DNA from: Fusarium oxysporum f. sp. lycopersici 4287
Lineage: Eukaryota; Ascomycota; Sordariomycetes; Hypocreales; Nectriaceae
Assembly: GCF_000149955.1 (NCBI RefSeq)
Contig: NC_030988.1
Span: 4,835,245-4,899,244, forward strand
Reading direction: 5' to 3'
Length of the DNA stretch: 64,000 nucleotides
The number at the start of each line of letters is the position of its first letter. The first letter of the stretch is position 1. The notes under the pieces were generated by a model, which searched no databases, had not been told where the DNA came from, and saw nothing but the letters and a program-made list of their open reading frames with translations. Both the position numbers and the translations under genes were made by a program. Shown piece by piece: positions 33,460 through 44,640 of the stretch.

Positions 33460-35330
33460 ATGTTCCACTCCAAGACGATCCTCGACCAAGACATTTGGCA
33501 ACGCGACTATGATGTTGTTCCCCCCGCACGGCCAGTAGACGTGGCGCTGCACTATGAGAGGGCCAAATTGATGTGTCGACATAGCGGTGCGTACAACTAT
33601 CTTTCTCGGCGAACTAGGCTAAGATCGTCGCATGGTAGATCTGACGTTGCACGATATCGAGAAGTTAACCAAGAGGTTTTGGGATTTTCATTTCGACAGT
33701 AAGCCTCAACAGACGATGGTTTCGTATAGTGTTATTGTCTAACGAGTCCATGAAGTGATTGCCGCTCGCGATATGACGGCTTTCATTATCGCAGCAATTC
33801 ATGTGAACCTTTGCATAGGAACGCTCAGCCATTTCGCCAAGGAGCGTCCAGACCTACAAGACTTACTCACAAAGCTATTGAGTTTTGAAATTTGCGGCGA
33901 GTTCATGCTGACGGAGATTGGTCACGGCTTAGATGCTCGCAACCTGGAAACCACGGCAACGCTGCAGGCTGATGGCTCTTTCGAGTTGCATACTCCCACC
34001 ACAGCAGCATCAAAAGTAATGCCTCCTACAACACCATACTGTGGAATACCACGGGTCGCGATCGTTTTCGCCCGTCTGATGGTCCGCGGGAAGAGCCAAG
34101 GCGTGAAGCCTTTCATTGTGTTTCTCAGCGACGCAGATGCGATGCGACCTGGAGTCTCGTCGCGAATATTACCGACGAGACCTGGTACCAAACCACTGGA
34201 TCATGCAATTACGACATTTAATCGTGTTCAGTTGCCCTATAATGCCCTGCTTGGTTCACCCGCTAAGCCGGAGAGTGAGCGTGCTGAGTTTCTGTGCCAT
34301 ATTCGGCGTGTTGCTGTTGGAACGTTGTCGCTTTCCATCATAGGCATATCCGCTATCAGAGTCGGAACACGTATAGCTGCTCTCTACAGCGAGCGAAGAA
34401 CTATCACGGCGCCTGATGGACATTCGGCTATGCCAATCATCGGCTTCAGCACTCAGCAGCGCCCTATCGTCGAAGGATGGGTCCAGGGCAAGGTTTTGAC
34501 CGTATTCGCCCATTGGGCTGTGGGCATGTGCCCGGACCCTGCCCACCCGACGCAACACGCGATTGGCACCATCTTCAAAGCGACAGTGGTCAAAGCATCA
34601 CGGGTCTTGGGGGAACTCGCGGAGAGGTGCGGATGGCGAGGCCTTTTCGCATTCAATCAGATCAGTGAACTGGACTTGACTTTTCAGGGGAACTCTGGAG
34701 GGCAACACACTCCGTAGGGCGGGAAAGTGAAGCATCCCTTCAGTGTTCTTGAAAACTGCCGTATTGGCTCAACAATGAATGAATGACTGACAAATTCTCT
34801 TCTCAGGTTTGGTCTCCGAGCTCCTTGGCGGCAAACTACAACTTCCGACCTGTCAGAACGCGTTAACGCCCTTGGCGCAGCAAGAGCACCGGTTGATGAC
34901 CGAAATTCAATCAACACTTACGGAGATTGGAGGATATGGAAAGCATCGGACCGAGGCTTTCAATCAGCACATTCTTCCATTTTGCCGACCGTTGGTTGAA
35001 ACGATCGGTCACCGTATGGCTTACGAGGCCGCTCAACGTTCAGGGACCTCACCGGACGTCCTGGAACTATACGAACGTCTATCTACCGGCAAGGCCTTGA
35101 TCCATTTACCAGCCCAAGACGTATCCAGAGTGAGATGCGAAGATCCCCTGGTAGACGGGCAGTACGAAACAATCATAGCTCAAATTAGATCGGAGGCCCT
35201 TTGTCATGATCCGATCGACGACTACATAACGGCGCCGATCGTATCCGAAGAGAGGTGGGAGAACTTTACTGAAAGTTTGCTTTGCTTCTCCCCGCCAGCA
35301 AGTCTTGATAAATGCAAACCGAAACTTTGA
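33460..35330 (+). pseudogene. acyl-CoA oxidase with an apparent one-base frameshift
   Basis: Exons 33460-33586, 33639-33698, 33756-34713 and 34807-35330, with introns of 52, 57 and 93 bp. The product is a peroxisomal-type FAD enzyme that would oxidise acyl-CoA to trans-2-enoyl-CoA. Signatures: DIEKLTKRFWDFHFD, IGTLSHFAKERPDLQDLL, the substrate loop MLTEIGHGLDARNLETTA, IVFARLMV, KPLDHAITTF and ISELDLTFQGNS. After FQGNS (near 34690) the frame is lost. Reading one base over gives LEGNTL, which joins across the third intron to RLVSELLGGK, the expected continuation. A single missing base is therefore the simplest explanation. As written the protein stops at 34717, without its C-terminal 170 residues. 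No PTS1 (SKL-like) tail is obvious; the end is KPKL. Confidence 0.8.
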
Positions 35331-35995
35331 AGAATGAAGAGCTGGACAAGCAGCTAATTGGCTGAGCCTACAAGGAGCCCTCTCATTAAATTATCTGAAC
35401 AGAAAACAAGCCCAAAGGGGAATTAATTGATGGAATCCGGTTTTGGCATGTAATGAATGGGTTTGCCCTCCGACCAACATGTATTTCCTGATCCCAAAGT
35501 AATAATAAATGGAGTAATTGTAGTTAACACCTACTGTGATTGGCTAAGAACAAGACGGATGATACAGGCCATCTCGATCAGTTCGCAAGCGGTCGGTCTC
35601 GAGATAGCGATACGATTCAATTCAAGTGAAAAAGAAATAAAAAGAAGAACTAAAGCAATTTTGAAGAATCAGGTGCCTTCACTCCCATATATAGAAACCA
35701 TGTCTTTGTCATACGCAAGAGTAGTTCATCCAGCTTGTCACTTGCAATTTAAATATCAATCATCATCCTTATCATAATTATGTAGTATCGAAGAGTTACA
35801 GTTTCATGTCTCACTCCACGAGAAATATCCAGACGCCCAACAGGAATGTTAACGGGGCTGTGCGAACTGATCTTGAAACAATATATTGATTGAAGAAAAT
35901 TCACGCAAGGATAAACGTTACAAGAATGGTTAAGATACAAAATGAGCTTGAATCAGGGGCCAAGTAGGAGACCTTTATTTACACAGGAATGCATA
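35331..35995. other. AT-rich intergenic
   Basis: No gene seen. The plus ORF at 35457-35777 has no domain. Confidence 0.4.
35994..35995. repeat. TA target duplication, left end of the pogo-like element
   Basis: TA at 35994-35995 and at 39241-39242, as expected for Tc1/mariner/pogo elements. Confidence 0.8.
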
Positions 35996-36100
35996 ACGTA
36001 TATGATAAGCGAGTGCACCAACCAAGCGAGTGCACCAGAAATTCCCACCATCAAGACAAAATAGAGCTTAAAATCACAGCAAAGCATCTAAATAATTGAA

Positions 36101-39100
36101 ACTAATCGCTATACTCTTCTTCAGATATTCGTACAACTATCTGACATGTTCTTGTATTATGTCCAGTCTTTCCACAGGTTCTACAGCGCCTTTCTCTCGC
36201 CAGCTCTGTCCTTTCCCTACCACCACGTCTCGATAAATCGGCCACCATCTGCGCATCAACGTCTTTCTGTTAAATTCTGAATGCCGCCGATCTCATTGGG
36301 GATATGTCAACCTAGAGGCTTAAGTGGCTTTTCCCAATTCATTCATTACCTGTTGAGGTTATGGCAACGATCTGATGCTTATTCCAGTCGTGTAATTGAA
36401 CCTCCAAATTTCTAAGAACACGCATGGCTTCGTTTATATGGTCGCGGTCCCACCAAAGCTCGCCAACCCGTTCGGCCTCACCGATATGCTGCCCCTGGTG
36501 CTTTGGCGTGGTTGACTTGATATCCGGAACATAACTGTTGGATAGCCCCGGGGTTTCTAGCTTCTGCATCTTTCTCAAGTCCTCCTGCTCCGCCGCTGCG
36601 CCACAGGGGCTTGACTCCTGCCACCAAGTTCCTGAATTTCCCATGACCGGCGATTCGGAATTCGCCTCTGACACCGAGTTTGTGTGTAATCCTGCCTCTA
36701 CCATAATCGACTGACGATCTTCAGGTACTGGCTGGACGGGCGGGGTGTAAAAGTCGTAATCAAAACCATCACCTACCACATGATAGGTGGTGTCCAGGAG
36801 CATATTCCAAATGCCTGCTTTGCCAGCTGCGGAGGGTATAGAATCGGGCAGAATGTTCGTGTAGTTCGCTGTTGTAGAAGCCTGGATCTCTCCGCTAATA
36901 GACTCATTGAAAGGCGGTGCAGAATCGATAAAATTGTACAAAGTAGTCCTACTGTCCCCCCGGAGATCCATAGCCGAAGTTTCATCACTCCGTCCATATA
37001 CGGGACAGCAATTAGCACCATAATGACCAACAGAGTCATTTACGCTGCCACTTAGATGTAAGTACTTTCCAACATAAGAGCGATCCCTAAGCTTATGCTC
37101 CGCCAGGAAATTATAAGAATTTCCGTTCATGAACAGGTTTTTCGACGGTGATAACCTACTGTCATAAGCGTATCCAGATTGGAAAATTCGAGGTCGCGTG
37201 GAGTCGACCATATCGTCAGCTTGTTTTGAAATTTTCCCCGCATTGGCCCACGAAACGTGGTTGCTACTCCTCTTGCTGGGAGGCCCGCCTACTGGAGCTG
37301 GGCTGCTGCTGCGTTTTGATTTGGGCATTGGTAGTACCAAAAAGTGGGAATATCAAGCGATGAATTGGTGGTGTGCCCGTAGCGCTTGAGTTTTTGCGTT
37401 GCTGAATAATTTGTTTAGATTTCTGCAGTCGGTCGCAAATTTTATCTTTAGTTGTGTAGAAAGAACAATTCATAACCACAAAAATTCCTGTGTCGCACAT
37501 CATCTGGCACGTTAATCAAATGTGGACTTGGTCTCGTGATGTCATAGGGGCGAGATTATTACGTGGAGAGAGGTAATGTCTAAAGCGGGGTTACAACTTG
37601 GCCAAAAAACGAGCGAAACTCATACGAACGGCCTAGTTGAGCCCCATGATAATAGGTTATGAGCTCTCGTTGAGTTCTTTACCCCGTTGTTGTAGGTATC
37701 AACACTAATAGCCTTCTTAGGCTATCAATTACATCCCTACCCTCACCTACAGTCATCTTTCCTCCATTACGTAGGCGGCTTTTTTTTGCTCTGCGTCTTT
37801 TGCTAAGAGTCTCATTTGCCTGTCGAAGGATGTGATTCTCAGACATTAATAATGCTATCTGATGCATTATCGCCTTCGTTCCCTTAGAAAATGACTTGAG
37901 CGCGTTAACAATAGATGCTGGAGAGCTGTCCTGGTGCCTTCTGGTTCGTCTTTCAAGGTATTCAGACTGAGAAGTGGCCTCGAGGACAGTCTTTGGCGTC
38001 TTGGGCACCCAAAGGTCGGGAAGGCTAGCCTCCTCCTCGATTGGCGTTGGAGTTCGTAGCTGCACATCAAGCTTCGATATAACACTTTCTAGGTCTAAAG
38101 GAACAAGCCCAGCCCCTCTAAACCCCCCTTGATATTACTTTCAGTTATAGCGGCTTGGTGGGCGGCATAAAATGCCGGAAAGAAGTCCGTCTTTCAAACG
38201 TGGGTTAGAGAGCACCTAATCAGATGCTTTATTTCTCGACCATATGCCTTTTTGAGCGGCCCAAAGCACCCGACATCAAGAGGTTGAAGTAGATGAGATG
38301 AATGAGGCGGCATACATAGCGTAATGATGTGGTTCTCTTCGCAATATTTTTCAAAGTCAACCGAGTGGTGACTTTCGTGTCCATCGAGGATTAGAAGACG
38401 ATAGCGACCAGTTGATCGGGTTTTTGTGCATTGATCAAAGTGCTTGAGCCACTCAAGACCAGTCTCATTATCGGTCCAGCCATTTTGAGTTGTCGCAATA
38501 GCCCAATCCCCGGGGAGATTGCTTTCTTGGTACCAGCTGGCGAGGTGATATTGGCCCGCAACGACGATAAACGGCGCGATGGCCCAGCCTTCCGCATTGA
38601 TCGCCTGAATCACTGTAACCCACTCTCAGTTTCCAGGCTGCACTGATTTTGCTTTTCCACGTTTTTCTACGCCTGTGATAACCATTCCGCTTGCAATAAC
38701 GCCCATCATAAAGCCGGTCTCGTCAAAGTTATAGATATCAGCGAGGCTGATACCATATTTCGCGATTGTATTCTCCACGAGCCTAAACTAATCTCGGATA
38801 ATAGTTGGATCTTCGCATTTGGCCCTCTGATAATCGTATTTACGAAAATAACGCGTCTTGAGGTCTGGTTGTCGCCTGACGAAGTTGGAAGCCCAGCGCT
38901 TGCCAACAGGTGACGCGTCGCGGTCGGCGAGCAGTCGGTTGGCCATTTCTTCCACAAAACGCAATCGCGAGGGAAATCCTCGCGAATCTAGGTCAAGGAC
39001 GAATTGAACTATTATCTGTTCCTCTAGATCAGATAATCTGCGTGAGTTAGGAATGGTATCGCGTCGAGACTGTATGCCTTTCTGTCAGCGACGAAGGGCA

Positions 39101-39115
39101 GAGAGCGAGAAGCAT
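36101..39115 (-). pseudogene. pogo/Fot1-like transposase, split and inactivated
   Basis: DDE transposase running from about 39110 down to 36104. Recognisable parts in order: a short N-terminus that seems to lack part of the HTH, LADRDASPVGKRWASNF, NFDETGFMMG with the first Asp, LLILDGHESHHS with the second, and PPHSSHLLQPLDVGCFGPLK with the third. The C-terminal coil (ENHILRQANETLSKRRR) follows. After an insertion of about 1.45 kb it continues as QKDVDAQMVADL and a CCHC knuckle (CRTCGKTGHNTRTC). In-frame stops lie at 38788-38790 (Trp to TAG), 38626-38628 and 38194-38196 (both CGA to TGA by inference), plus a one-base loss near 38110. It is not functional. Confidence 0.85.
36339..37340 (-). 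CDS. hypothetical 333-aa protein inside the pogo-like element
   Basis: An intact single ORF located within the insertion that splits the transposase. It has a Lys/Arg/Ser-rich N-terminus with NLS character (PKSKRSSSPAPVGGPPSKR) and a WA motif (NHVSWANAG). A long Ser/Asn/Gly-rich, probably disordered middle follows. The C-terminal 60 residues look more ordered (ERVGELWWDRDHINEAMRVL, then LRNLEVQLHDWNKHQ). No transposase features, so it is cargo. A loose resemblance to the N-terminus of the gene at 46048 (KR-rich blocks, VTWADN) is noted. Probably nuclear. Unlike the transposase around it, the ORF is unbroken, which argues for later acquisition or for selection. Confidence 0.6.
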   Translation of the reverse strand: MVLPMPKSKRSSSPAPVGGPPSKRSSNHVSWANAGKISKQADDMVDSTRPRIFQSGYAYDSRLSPSKNLFMNGNSYNFLAEHKLRDRSYVGKYLHLSGSVNDSVGHYGANCCPVYGRSDETSAMDLRGDSRTTLYNFIDSAPPFNESISGEIQASTTANYTNILPDSIPSAAGKAGIWNMLLDTTYHVVGDGFDYDFYTPPVQPVPEDRQSIMVEAGLHTNSVSEANSESPVMGNSGTWWQESSPCGAAAEQEDLRKMQKLETPGLSNSYVPDIKSTTPKHQGQHIGEAERVGELWWDRDHINEAMRVLRNLEVQLHDWNKHQIVAITSTGNE

Positions 39116-39240
39116 GTTAGCTTCATTATTTGATTGTGGCATATTTAATGGTTGAGGAGTAGTTAATTAGATGTGAAGAGGAGAGATTGGGAGATTTTCG
39201 GTGCACTCGCTTGGTTGGTGCACTCGCTTATCATATACGT

Positions 39241-40909
39241 TATTCGTTGTACGTATATACATTTATAAGACTAAATTTGCCACCCGAATTTGTCTTTCGT
39301 ACACTCAAGCTCCGAGATGCCTTCCTCTATTCTTTCTTTTTCCCTTCTCCAAACTTGGTTCCAGTGTTAATATTTCATTCCCGCTTAACATTCTCAGAAA
39401 CGTAATCCCTGAGTATGATTCTTAGTTGTATCTTTAGGCATATCATTCAGGTATAACGGCGTAGAACCTAGGCCGCCGCTTGACGTGGAGACTCATTTAC
39501 TGGACAGATGGGTTGTTGTGCACTGGTCTAGGTATGACTCTCGGCTTGAAAATGAATGAGGGGATGGCGCTGCGGATCGATCAAAGTCTTGCACTACTTT
39601 CCTAGAGAATAGTGATGCCGTGACTTGACTAAACCGTAGTTTGATTCCAAATTTTGTCCACTGATAACGCCAAGAATCTCGCTCAACAGATGGTAAGACT
39701 GTTGCTCCTTTATCATCTTCTCGTATTTGGTAGGAGCCATGTCCTAGATGAGACCGTTTGAGGTATGTACGAAATGTCATGAGGCAGGAATATCCGCCTA
39801 CTTGTTGTTAGTTATTGAAGTAATTGCAAGCGATAAAAAACAACTTCAGCTTACCAACAAGTTAACAAAGAACAGAATATTAATTTACTGCCATATTCAG
39901 AGGTGACAAGCGGAAATTGTGCTTTCACAATTATGGCCTAAAGTGAAGGCTATGTGAGTATTAGGACCTATGGCGGAAAAAAAAAGAAAAGAAAAGAAAA
40001 GAAAATATAGCAAAATATGGCCTATAAAGCATTGCAGACTATGGCTTTTTTACTTTATCACAGTTGATCCCTTCAAGCCCGGTTGTTGTTCGTCCCGTAT
40101 CAAAGCCATATGGCTCATAGTTACAGCAAGCCATAATGTCTTCGACCAATTCATCTAGCTATTATCACGATCTATTCCGTTGAACCGTAATCGAACATCT
40201 TGGGCACATAATGGAGGCTCAAGTAATGACAGTCCTGAGGGAATTAATCACTCTCGTCTATCCCATTCGTAGTTAAAAGTTATTGATAATAACCAAAGAT
40301 AACCGTGATGATAAGAAGGTTGGCTAATGGCAAGATCACCGTACTGCATAGACTTGATCGGTCAGTAAGGTTTTATGTATGTAAATAGCGAAGGTATCTA
40401 TAACATGGTGTCTGGAATGCGATTACGACTTGCCACTGCCTGGTCCGGGTGCAAGCCTATGACTCTATCTACCCTCTTAGCTAATTGTGTCTGATAGTAA
40501 CCAGTTTGGCGGGTTTTGACCGACCTGTATCAGAATGCTTTTTCCTCATGATGCCATCCTAATGGACGTTTGGGATATGTGGAGTCTCACATGTACAATT
40601 AGTCTCAAGTACGGTGAGGTTCTTGACTCTCGTCTTTTTTTGGCCACCCAGCACGTAGGAAGTGATTATTTCAAGCAGGATAAGTATTACTTGCCATGCC
40701 TGCCCTCAAAGTTAGCCTTCATTCAAAACTACGATCTAAAGATTGAGCATTTGACAGCACAAACGGAACGTAGCAGCGTCGTTGCCTTGACCCCAGCTTT
40801 AACCTACTGCTGACAAGAGTAACCGAGAAGTCTGATCTTGTCGGCCTCCAGAGTACCGAAATCCACACATCTCAGGTCGCTACCACACTATCCTCAGGGT
40901 ATACAGAAC
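39241..40909. other. 1.7-kb interval, no confident gene
   Basis: Minus ORF 39493-39780 (95 codons) and plus ORF 40535-40813 (92 codons) have no domain. There is a (GAAAA)n-like tract at about 39976-40004. Confidence 0.4.
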
Positions 40910-41704
40910 ATGGCCGTTAGTATGGAAGACAGCAGAACCGAGCCATGGCTACCATGGGCCGGTTTATTGCTGGAGGCTGGGACTCAGCGTCTCCTTGTCA
41001 GCTCGGTCTACGTCCTAATCTTTGTATACCATACGCGCCGCAGTCTACCAGTCTACCGTGCCAGTTGGCATCAGGAAAGGATTTTTACCTTGACACTGCA
41101 TATACTGTCTGGTGTCATCGAGTTGGCCAGGTACTATCTCCGTGCCATCGAGGGCACTGTCCTGCCGGACATTATGGACACAATTTTGTGTTTGATCCAT
41201 TCCTTGACAACTCTGAGACTTGCCAGGCCATTATTGAGGGGCAATGAAACGACACGGGCGGCTTACCAGGCACCCGCCATCATACGACCGATACTGGCTG
41301 TCATGGCGATTGTTCGCAAAGATTCCAGTTTGCATGGAGCTGTTGTCAAACTACTGCACGCTTTCCTCTATACCCGGTTGCTCATCTTCGCATCTAAGCG
41401 AATTAGATTGACCAAGGTTCAATCTCAATCCACCATATACGCCCAATCTGTTTTTCTAGGTGCTGTCTTGGCTATAGAGTCATCTGGTCTTCCTGTGGCA
41501 GTGGCAGTCTACATTGGCGCGGTTGGTTTGGTAATGGTCATGAATCGATCCGTATCCAATCATTTATCTCGGTCAGTATGCCCCTTAGCAGAAAGCATCG
41601 GAAGCTTCTCTCTAACCAGATTGCAGATCACGAGAGGCACTCGAATCTTCCTCACGGCTTTTTCAACTTATAGTACAATCCTGCTTATGGGCTGGACTGG
41701 CTGA
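40910..41704 (+). CDS. putative integral membrane protein
   Basis: 264 aa from the ATG at 40910 (AVSMEDSRTEPWLPWAG). The frame is open further upstream but without an ATG that leaves a better N-terminus. Hydrophobic segments occur at about residues 14-45 (LLLEAGTQRLLVSSVYVLIF), 62-80 (FTLTLHILSGVIELARYYL), 90-112, 160-175 and 190-222 (VFLGAVLAIESSGLPVAVAV, then IGAVGLVMVM), with a last one at 245-262. This suggests five to seven membrane helices. No catalytic motif is recognised. It resembles fungal orphan membrane proteins in general architecture only. Confidence 0.55.
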   Translation: MAVSMEDSRTEPWLPWAGLLLEAGTQRLLVSSVYVLIFVYHTRRSLPVYRASWHQERIFTLTLHILSGVIELARYYLRAIEGTVLPDIMDTILCLIHSLTTLRLARPLLRGNETTRAAYQAPAIIRPILAVMAIVRKDSSLHGAVVKLLHAFLYTRLLIFASKRIRLTKVQSQSTIYAQSVFLGAVLAIESSGLPVAVAVYIGAVGLVMVMNRSVSNHLSRSVCPLAESIGSFSLTRLQITRGTRIFLTAFSTYSTILLMGWTG

Positions 41705-42612
41705 GCTTAGTAGCATTAAGGCTCATGAACCTCTAGCGCTTGCGTCCTGTGCGAATGATGAGTATACGGATGACAAAACCGCTGGTGGAGACAAAAAAGA
41801 CTCTCAATCTCGTCGGTCATTGAAGCAAGACTAGCTTTTCATATATAGAAGGCTATTTATCATACGGGCGGGAAGCTGTTCGTATCTGCGACAAGCTCTC
41901 CATGTGGAAAGGACAGATGACAGAATTGTGTGCCAAGTTCAAGAAACGGCATATATTGCAATACTTGAATTTATAATAGCTAGTCATAAACCAGCCGAAA
42001 GCTTAAATCGAGACCGTAGACAGCGGTAATAACCCGAATTCATTACTTGGCTATTTTGATGTTAACGAATGCAATCTTGATTGGTGGTTGATCAAAATCG
42101 ACAATGTAGATCAGCCTACATAATGGCAGCTAGGAATGCTTACTCTATACTTTTGAAGACACTTGTGATGTTATCAGCAGCAGTTGAAATTTGGCAGACA
42201 TGCTTGAATAGGTATCTGATCTACGAGAATGAATTGAGGTGAGGATGAATTCGGATGTCGTCTTACAGCACTTGACTCTTGAGCCTTCGTTGTCTACCCT
42301 GTACCCGCATTCACGTGACGTTGGCCAGACCCCGAGACCTTTTTTTTTTTTTTTTTTTTTTTTTTCGAGAGCTGAGGGTTTATATCGCTTGAGCAAGCGA
42401 GGGAAGGTACCACCATGTAAAGTCCAGAACAGGCTTCAGTTTCCGTGTGTCGAATATTGTACTGTATATTTCCAGTCAGCTGTGACAGTTATTTCTGGAA
42501 TTCTAAATCCGTTGTATTTTGACTACAATGATATTATTTGGCATCTATCCTCAATCCATAGCTGCGACTGCGAAAGTTATTTTAATCTCTCTGCCGAAGG
42601 TCTTGCAGGAAA
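41705..42612. other. intergenic with a 26-T homopolymer
   Basis: No gene. A run of 26 T at 42340-42365 could be the poly(A) of an old retrocopy on the minus strand, but no coding relic is recognisable beside it. Confidence 0.45.
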
Positions 42613-43675
42613 ATGAAAAGCCGAACTGACATACACGAACAAAAATCGAGGGAAAGAGACAAAGTAATGGGGGAAGTCAAGCTAGTAACAGTGGGCTCAG
42701 AAGCAAAGGAAAGCATGATCGATTTTTCAGAAAAGTCAGGAAATTCCCTATTTTCCACTGCTGGTTCTCCTGTCACGAATCAAGAACAAGTGGAAGCATC
42801 TAGCTCTGCCGATATACTGCTATGGGAGGAAGGTGACTACCTGGAAGATATTATGCAGCACCTCGCTCACATGGAGGTAGTGATTCGCAAAACGAGCTGA
42901 TATGGAGTGCTTCATAGCTAACATCGAGTAGAGTGTGACCCTCCCAAGCGTTTCCATGATCGAAAAGCAAATGCAAATTACGTGGCAACTGAGGTCAAGC
43001 CTCATTGATTTCGTAGTTCACTCACACCAGTACTTTCGTCTTTCTTCACAGGTTCTGTTTCTTTCAGTCAATCTGATCGATCGATACTGCTCGAGAAAGC
43101 AGATTGGTAAAGAATATTACTTGTTGCTTGGGAGTGCCGCGCTCTGGATTGCTTCCAAATATGACGGCAAAGCCTACCAAGGGAAAGGTTTCGCGCGCCC
43201 ATCGGCCAAAGAGATAAGCGAACTGTGCAATGGCATGTTTGATGAACATATGATAGCTCAGATGGAGATATCGATCCTCTTCACCTTAGATTGGGTACTA
43301 GGTCATCCAACAACTGACCAAGGTATCAAGTTCTTGCTGGTAGGAGAGCCTGAAAATAAGGAACTCGCTAGTATGGCAGCTTATTTGTCTGAAATATCGC
43401 TTTACCATCGAGAGTTTGTTGGGATCAAGCCTTCTGTTATTGCCGAATCATGCTGCATGCTCGCCAAGATTATCCTATACGAAAGTCTATCCATAGGGGA
43501 TAACACAGAGGCTGTGGTGATGGAAACTTTGAATTCTCTCTGGAAACACGTTTGCCAACCTCCACCAGCTATTTCCGAGAAGTATTTAAGGCAGAACCGA
43601 CACTATGTAGCGCAGATAGTGTTTAGTCGCCTGGCAGATTCAACAGGTCATGCAACGTATGATAGACAGGCATAA
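42613..43675 (+). CDS. B-type-like cyclin
   Basis: CDS join(42613..42876,42932..43675), 335 aa. The 55-bp intron (GTAGTG donor, CTAAC branch, TAG acceptor) sits between LAHME and SVTLPSVSM. The N-terminal 75 residues are disordered. The cyclin N box starts at YLEDIMQHLAHME, then LRSSLIDFVVHSHQYFRLS, LFLSVNLIDRYCSRKQI, LLLGSAALWIASKYDG and EISELCNGMFDEHMIAQMEI. The C-terminal cyclin fold follows (FVGIKPSVIAESCCMLAKII). Cyclins bind and activate a CDK. It is divergent: MRxxLxDW has become LRSSLIDF, and I see no RxxL destruction box or KEN box in the N-terminus. It may be a duplicated, non-canonical cyclin in an accessory region. The fold is secure; the role is not. Confidence 0.85.
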
Positions 43676-44414
43676 AGGAAGGTCGTGGAAATCGACAATC
43701 TCATAGGAACTTGGTCGCATTGTCATAATATTATTGTAGAATTAAGGTAAAAGGAAAACAATTCAGACCTACTAATAATAGAATGTTATGATATATAATT
43801 TATTCCAGCTTGGTGTGGATAAGAAATGCGGTTACATGTACACATATTATTTTCTAGTAAGTAGGTTCTCCAGAACATAGAAGGGTCAACATCTTGTCTT
43901 CAGGCCCTGTTCCGCAAATAGTGCTGGATGCCAATGTTTCGATGCCTATATACATAGATGTATATTGTATGTTTCTGTCTAATCAAATTTCTTGCTATTA
44001 AATACAAAGAGGACCGATCTAACCAACCTCCCAGGCGTACTCGAGACTTTGTTAAGTGGCTTAAAAAGCAACTAGAGTCTCCCATATAAGCGTTGGAATG
44101 GTAGCATTAAAAACCTTAGATGTCATGGACGAAATCTCCAGAGGTCAAATACTTGATTCTTCTCCCATTGCTATAGTGAGCCACACAGGATAATTACTTG
44201 AGCCAGGTCAGCATGAAGGCGCCAATCGAGCTTCAGAAACCATGAGGAATAATCAAACAGAAAGTGGAGCCTATAGCACTTGCTTCGGCAGGATTGGTCG
44301 ATAGTCGAGCAGCATGAGCTACTATGCTTGGTGACGCTCCAGTCCAGATCTGATTTGGATCTTAGGTATGCTTTCGACACCTGTAGTTCAGATATGCTTA
44401 TAATGTTTGCAGAG
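43676..44414. other. AT-rich intergenic
   Basis: 3' flank of the cyclin gene. No gene seen. Confidence 0.4.
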
Positions 44415-44640
44415 TGCGAGTTAGCTCGTGGTCTCACAGTCCCAAGGCTCTTCAACCCAGATGGCATAAAGGCTCTGCCAGGGTTCAAATCCACGACACT
44501 CCACGACACATTTGTGAATATGGCGTGGATATGGATGCTGACTAATAATTTCGATGTGGAATGGGTGGAAATGGATCCATTATGGAAATGGATCCATATT
44601 GTGGAATTCGTGGAATGGAAACCTACTTCGTCCAACAATG
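44415..44640 (+). repeat. tRNA-like / SINE-like module, plus-strand copy
   Basis: Starts with GTTAGCTCGTGGTC (A-box-like, about 44420-44433). About 60 bp further is GGGTTCAAATCC (44481-44492), a good match to the Pol III B box. It is followed by about 150 bp rich in GTGGAAT, GGATCCAT and ATGG units that can fold back on themselves. A facing copy of the B box and tail lies at 45090-45330. This is consistent with a tRNA-derived SINE; identity is inferred. Confidence 0.4.

Larger units (their letters stand above)
35996..39240 (-). mobile_element. pogo/Fot1-like DNA transposon carrying extra DNA
   Basis: A 3245-bp element with perfect 41-bp terminal inverted repeats, each starting ACGTATATGATAAGCGAGTG, flanked by TA. 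Each inverted repeat contains two copies of GCGAGTGCACC separated by AACCAA. The transposase is on the minus strand and broken. About 1.45 kb (36271-37717, approximate) that does not belong to the transposase lies inside it and carries a separate 333-codon ORF. Confidence 0.93.

Noticed and set aside
39493..39780. 95-codon minus ORF
   Set aside because: Short, no domain, no clear splice partners.
42340..42365. T-run as the tail of a LINE or retrogene
   Set aside because: No target duplication or coding relic found next to it; a simple homopolymer is enough.
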